DNA of 64,000 nucleotides from assembly GCF_029601685.1 (NCBI RefSeq), contig NZ_JARRIR010000002.1:496001-560000 (forward strand), read 5' to 3'. This document shows, piece after piece, positions 62,068-64,000 of the stretch (position 1 is its first letter; every line of letters begins with the position of its first letter). The translations under genes were made by a program, and so were the position numbers. The notes below the pieces were generated by a model, which made no database searches, had not been told where the DNA came from, and saw only the letters and a list, made by a program, of their open reading frames with translations. This stretch comes from Metarhizobium sp017305935. GTDB lineage: Bacteria > Pseudomonadota > Alphaproteobacteria > Rhizobiales > Rhizobiaceae.

Positions 62068-62564
62068 GGCTTGGGCTCCGCGATGAGATACGGGATGTCG
62101 TAGAAGAATTCTTCGAGGTTGTTTTCCGCGCCTTCGCGATCGACGACGAGGAAATCGCTGACGCCGCCGAGCGACATCAGCGGATGATGCCAGGTATTGC
62201 GGCGATAGTTGACGCCCTGGTCGGCGCGGGCAAAGAAGACGCGCGGACGCCCCGGCCTGCCGTCCTCATCCTCGGAGACGACCACGAGGAAGGGCCGGCC
62301 GCTCAGCGGCGAAAAGCTCTGGCTGCCGAACGGATGACGCTCCATCATATCGACGGGATAGGGAAAGGCGCGCGGCTGGCCACGGAAGAGATTGACGATG
62401 ACGCGGGCGTTTTCGCCGGCTGCCTCAGGCGCGAAAAGCGCATGGAACCGCTCGGTATTCCCGCCGTTGATCAGCCGCATCCGGGCCGGATCGGCCTCGA
62501 TCACGTCGCCGAAGGGCGCGAACGCGTCCTGCGTCAGCGGTTCGATGGAAAGATAATCTTGCAC
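62064..62564 (-). CDS. allA: Ureidoglycolate lyase
   Basis: A 166-residue AllA (cupin-fold) enzyme that splits ureidoglycolate into glyoxylate and urea at the end of allantoin breakdown. Typical sequence is TQDAFAPFGDVIEAD near the start, NVFRG-like VNLFRGQPRAFPYPVDMMER, and NYRRNTWHHPLMSLGG with conserved His. It is the first gene of the allA-hiuH pair and lies 63 bp after uraD. Confidence 0.94.
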   Translation of the reverse strand: MQDYLSIEPLTQDAFAPFGDVIEADPARMRLINGGNTERFHALFAPEAAGENARVIVNLFRGQPRAFPYPVDMMERHPFGSQSFSPLSGRPFLVVVSEDEDGRPGRPRVFFARADQGVNYRRNTWHHPLMSLGGVSDFLVVDREGAENNLEEFFYDIPYLIAEPKP

Positions 62565-62627
62565 GTTGATGTCCTTGGATTGGCGTGGCGCCTTTTCTGC
62601 GCATCGAAGCCGGGATGCAATCCTGCC

Positions 62628-63125
62628 TCAGCCCGGCGGCAACAGGCCGGAGAGCCTGAGCGCCGCAATCTTCTCGACCTCGGCGCAGGCGGTCGCGAAT
62701 TCGCCCTCGCGCGGATTGTGGATGCGGCGCTCGAAAGCGGCGAGGATGTCGTCCTTGCCGAGCCCCTTGACGGCGATGATGAAGGGGAAGCCGAATTTTT
62801 CGACATAGGCCGTGTTCAGGGCGGTGAAGCGGGCGTGCTCCTGCGGGCTCAACCGATCGAGGCCGGCGCCGGCCTGCTCCTTGCGGCTGTCCTCGGTGAG
62901 TTCCCCGGCAATCGCCAGGCGGCCGGCGAGATCGGGATGGGCGCGCAGCACGCCCAGCCGCTCCGCCTCGCTCGCCGCGCGGAATATCGCGACGAAGGCA
63001 GCATGCACCCCCCTGACGGTCAGCGGCACCAGGATATTGCCGGAATCGTAGGCGCGCTCGGCGATGAACGGCGAATGCTCGAAGATGCCGCCGAACTTTT
63101 CGATGAAATCGGCCCGCGCACTCAT
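62628..63125 (-). CDS. uraD: OHCU decarboxylase
   Basis: A 165-residue enzyme that decarboxylates 2-oxo-4-hydroxy-4-carboxy-5-ureidoimidazoline to S-allantoin. The catalytic-type segment is FEHSPFIAERAY with the active-site His, and LRAHPDLAGRLAIAGELTED is diagnostic. The start overlaps the end of puuE by 4 bp (63122-63125), so the two are coupled. Confidence 0.95.
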   Translation of the reverse strand: MSARADFIEKFGGIFEHSPFIAERAYDSGNILVPLTVRGVHAAFVAIFRAASEAERLGVLRAHPDLAGRLAIAGELTEDSRKEQAGAGLDRLSPQEHARFTALNTAYVEKFGFPFIIAVKGLGKDDILAAFERRIHNPREGEFATACAEVEKIAALRLSGLLPPG

Positions 63126-64000
63126 GGCAGCAGGCTCGACGGCTTGTGATGAGCATGCCAGTGCCTGGCGATATCGATGCGGCGCGGCACCCAGACCTTC
63201 TCATGGCCGAGCACATATTCGATGAAGCGTTTCAGCGCCGCCGCACGGCCCGGACGGCCGACGAGGCGGCAATGCAGGCCGACCGACATCATCTTCGGGC
63301 TGCCTTCCCGGCCCTCTTCATAGAGCGTCTCGAAGGCATCCTTGAGATAGGTGAAAAACTGGTCGCCGGTGTTGAACCCCTGCGGCGTCGCAAACCGCAT
63401 GTCGTTGGTTTCAAGCGTATAGGGGATGATCAGGAACGGCTTGCCGTCGACGCCCCTGACCCAGAACGGCAGGTCGTCCGCATAGGAGTCGGAGGAATAG
63501 AGGAAACCGCCCTCTTCCATCACCAGCCGCAGCGTGTTGTCGGAAGGCTTGCCCTGATACATGCCGTAGGGGCGCTCGCCGGTGAGTTCGGTATGCAGCC
63601 GCACGGCCTCGAGGATATGCTTGCGCTCTGCCTCTTCCGAAAAATCCTTATATTCCAGCCAGCGATAACCGTGGCTGGCGATTTCCCAGCCGGCTTCCTT
63701 CATGGCGGCCACCGCTTCCGGGTTGCGGGCCATGGCCAGGGTCACGCCATAGACGGTGACCGGCACGTTCAGCCCGGTAAACATGCGCCACAGACGCCAG
63801 AAGCCGGCGCGCGAACCGTATTCGTAGATCGATTCCATGTTGAGGTTGCGCTGCCCGGCCCAGGCCTGCGCGCCGACGATTTCGGAGAGCAGGCATTCCG
63901 AGGCCGGGTCGCCGTCGAGAATACAGCTTTCGCCACCCTCCTCGTAATTGACCACGAATTGCACCGCGACGCGGGCGTCTCCCGGCCATTTCGGATCGGG
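63122..64000 (-). CDS. puuE: Allantoinase PuuE, 5' end outside the window
   Basis: At least 292 residues of a polysaccharide-deacetylase-type allantoinase, which opens allantoin to allantoate without metal. The reading frame continues to base 64000 (coding PDPKWPGDARVAVQFVVNYE), so the true start is beyond the right edge. Conserved segments are NYEEGGESCILDGD, NMESIYEYGSRAGFWRLWR, GWEIASHGYRWLEYKDFSEE and RPYGMYQGKPSDNTLRLVMEE. It heads the puuE-uraD pair. Confidence 0.93.
   Translation of the reverse strand, partial: PDPKWPGDARVAVQFVVNYEEGGESCILDGDPASECLLSEIVGAQAWAGQRNLNMESIYEYGSRAGFWRLWRMFTGLNVPVTVYGVTLAMARNPEAVAAMKEAGWEIASHGYRWLEYKDFSEEAERKHILEAVRLHTELTGERPYGMYQGKPSDNTLRLVMEEGGFLYSSDSYADDLPFWVRGVDGKPFLIIPYTLETNDMRFATPQGFNTGDQFFTYLKDAFETLYEEGREGSPKMMSVGLHCRLVGRPGRAAALKRFIEYVLGHEKVWVPRRIDIARHWHAHHKPSSLLP

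Overview
The window is a 64 kb piece of a high-GC alphaproteobacterial chromosome, most likely from a member of the Rhizobiaceae (Rhizobium, Sinorhizobium, Shinella or a close relative). The evidence is the gene set and its regulatory signals: a fused anthranilate synthase TrpE(G) behind a tri-tryptophan leader peptide, a NolR-type regulator, a BacA-type peptide transporter, the ChoXWV choline importer, a SigF/NrsF pair, a bdhA-xdhA-xdhB operon, RirA-type iron boxes, and several copies of a rhizobial palindromic intergenic repeat. I see no rRNA, tRNA, CRISPR array, prophage or insertion sequence. Coding density is high and most genes look like core chromosome. This assignment is inference from gene content; no database search was run.

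Layout. 0-7.1 kb: a benzoate-type carrier, the membrane anti-sigma factor NrsF and ECF sigma factor SigF, a divergent secreted Met/Lys/Asp peptide that shares SigF-like promoter motifs, a ClpP-like protease, a DUF2076 protein, queF overlapping a cation diffusion facilitator, and bluB. 7.2-12.1 kb: trpE(G) with a leaderless trpL and attenuator, then a TonB-dependent haem receptor whose promoter carries two TGA-N9-TCA iron boxes. 12.2-16.4 kb: an extensin-like secreted protein, fhs, and a LuxR-type regulator followed by a PAS protein. 16.4-23.0 kb: five consecutive minus-strand genes (coiled-coil protein, unknown, AAA+ ATPase, unknown, membrane-anchored DUF2333 protein) that look like one uncharacterised machine. 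23.1-28.1 kb: a cytochrome c, choXWV, a HugZ-like protein with an odd C-terminus, and nolR. 28.2-36.1 kb: carbohydrate and amino-acid genes (a CBM-Ig-GH9 cellulase, an omega-aminotransferase, an alpha-glucosidase, a PfkB sugar kinase, a glycosyltransferase). 36.2-47.9 kb: der, a TPR protein, nnrU, a polysaccharide deacetylase, a 26-residue membrane peptide, a VOC protein, bacA, a chemoreceptor, map, an LLM flavoprotein, and an ECF42-type sigma factor with its DGPF partner. 48.0-50.7 kb: an LD-carboxypeptidase and glpK.

50.9-64.0 kb is a purine-degradation region interleaved with other genes. bdhA-xdhA-xdhB (3-hydroxybutyrate and xanthine dehydrogenases), a LysR regulator, puuD-guaD (urate hydroxylase fused to cytochrome c, and guanine deaminase), and the opposing hiuH-allA and uraD-puuE pairs together convert guanine and xanthine through urate, 5-hydroxyisourate, OHCU and allantoin to allantoate, with AllA acting later on ureidoglycolate. 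puuE runs off the right edge. The xdhC maturation factor and the allantoate-degrading step are not in the window.

Regulation readable from the bases: SigF-type promoters at the left, transcription attenuation at trp, iron control at the haem receptor, a NolR-type operator before nolR, stem-loops after choX and many other genes, and at least three copies of a ~67-bp repeat, one of which supplies the start codon of a small periplasmic-protein gene.
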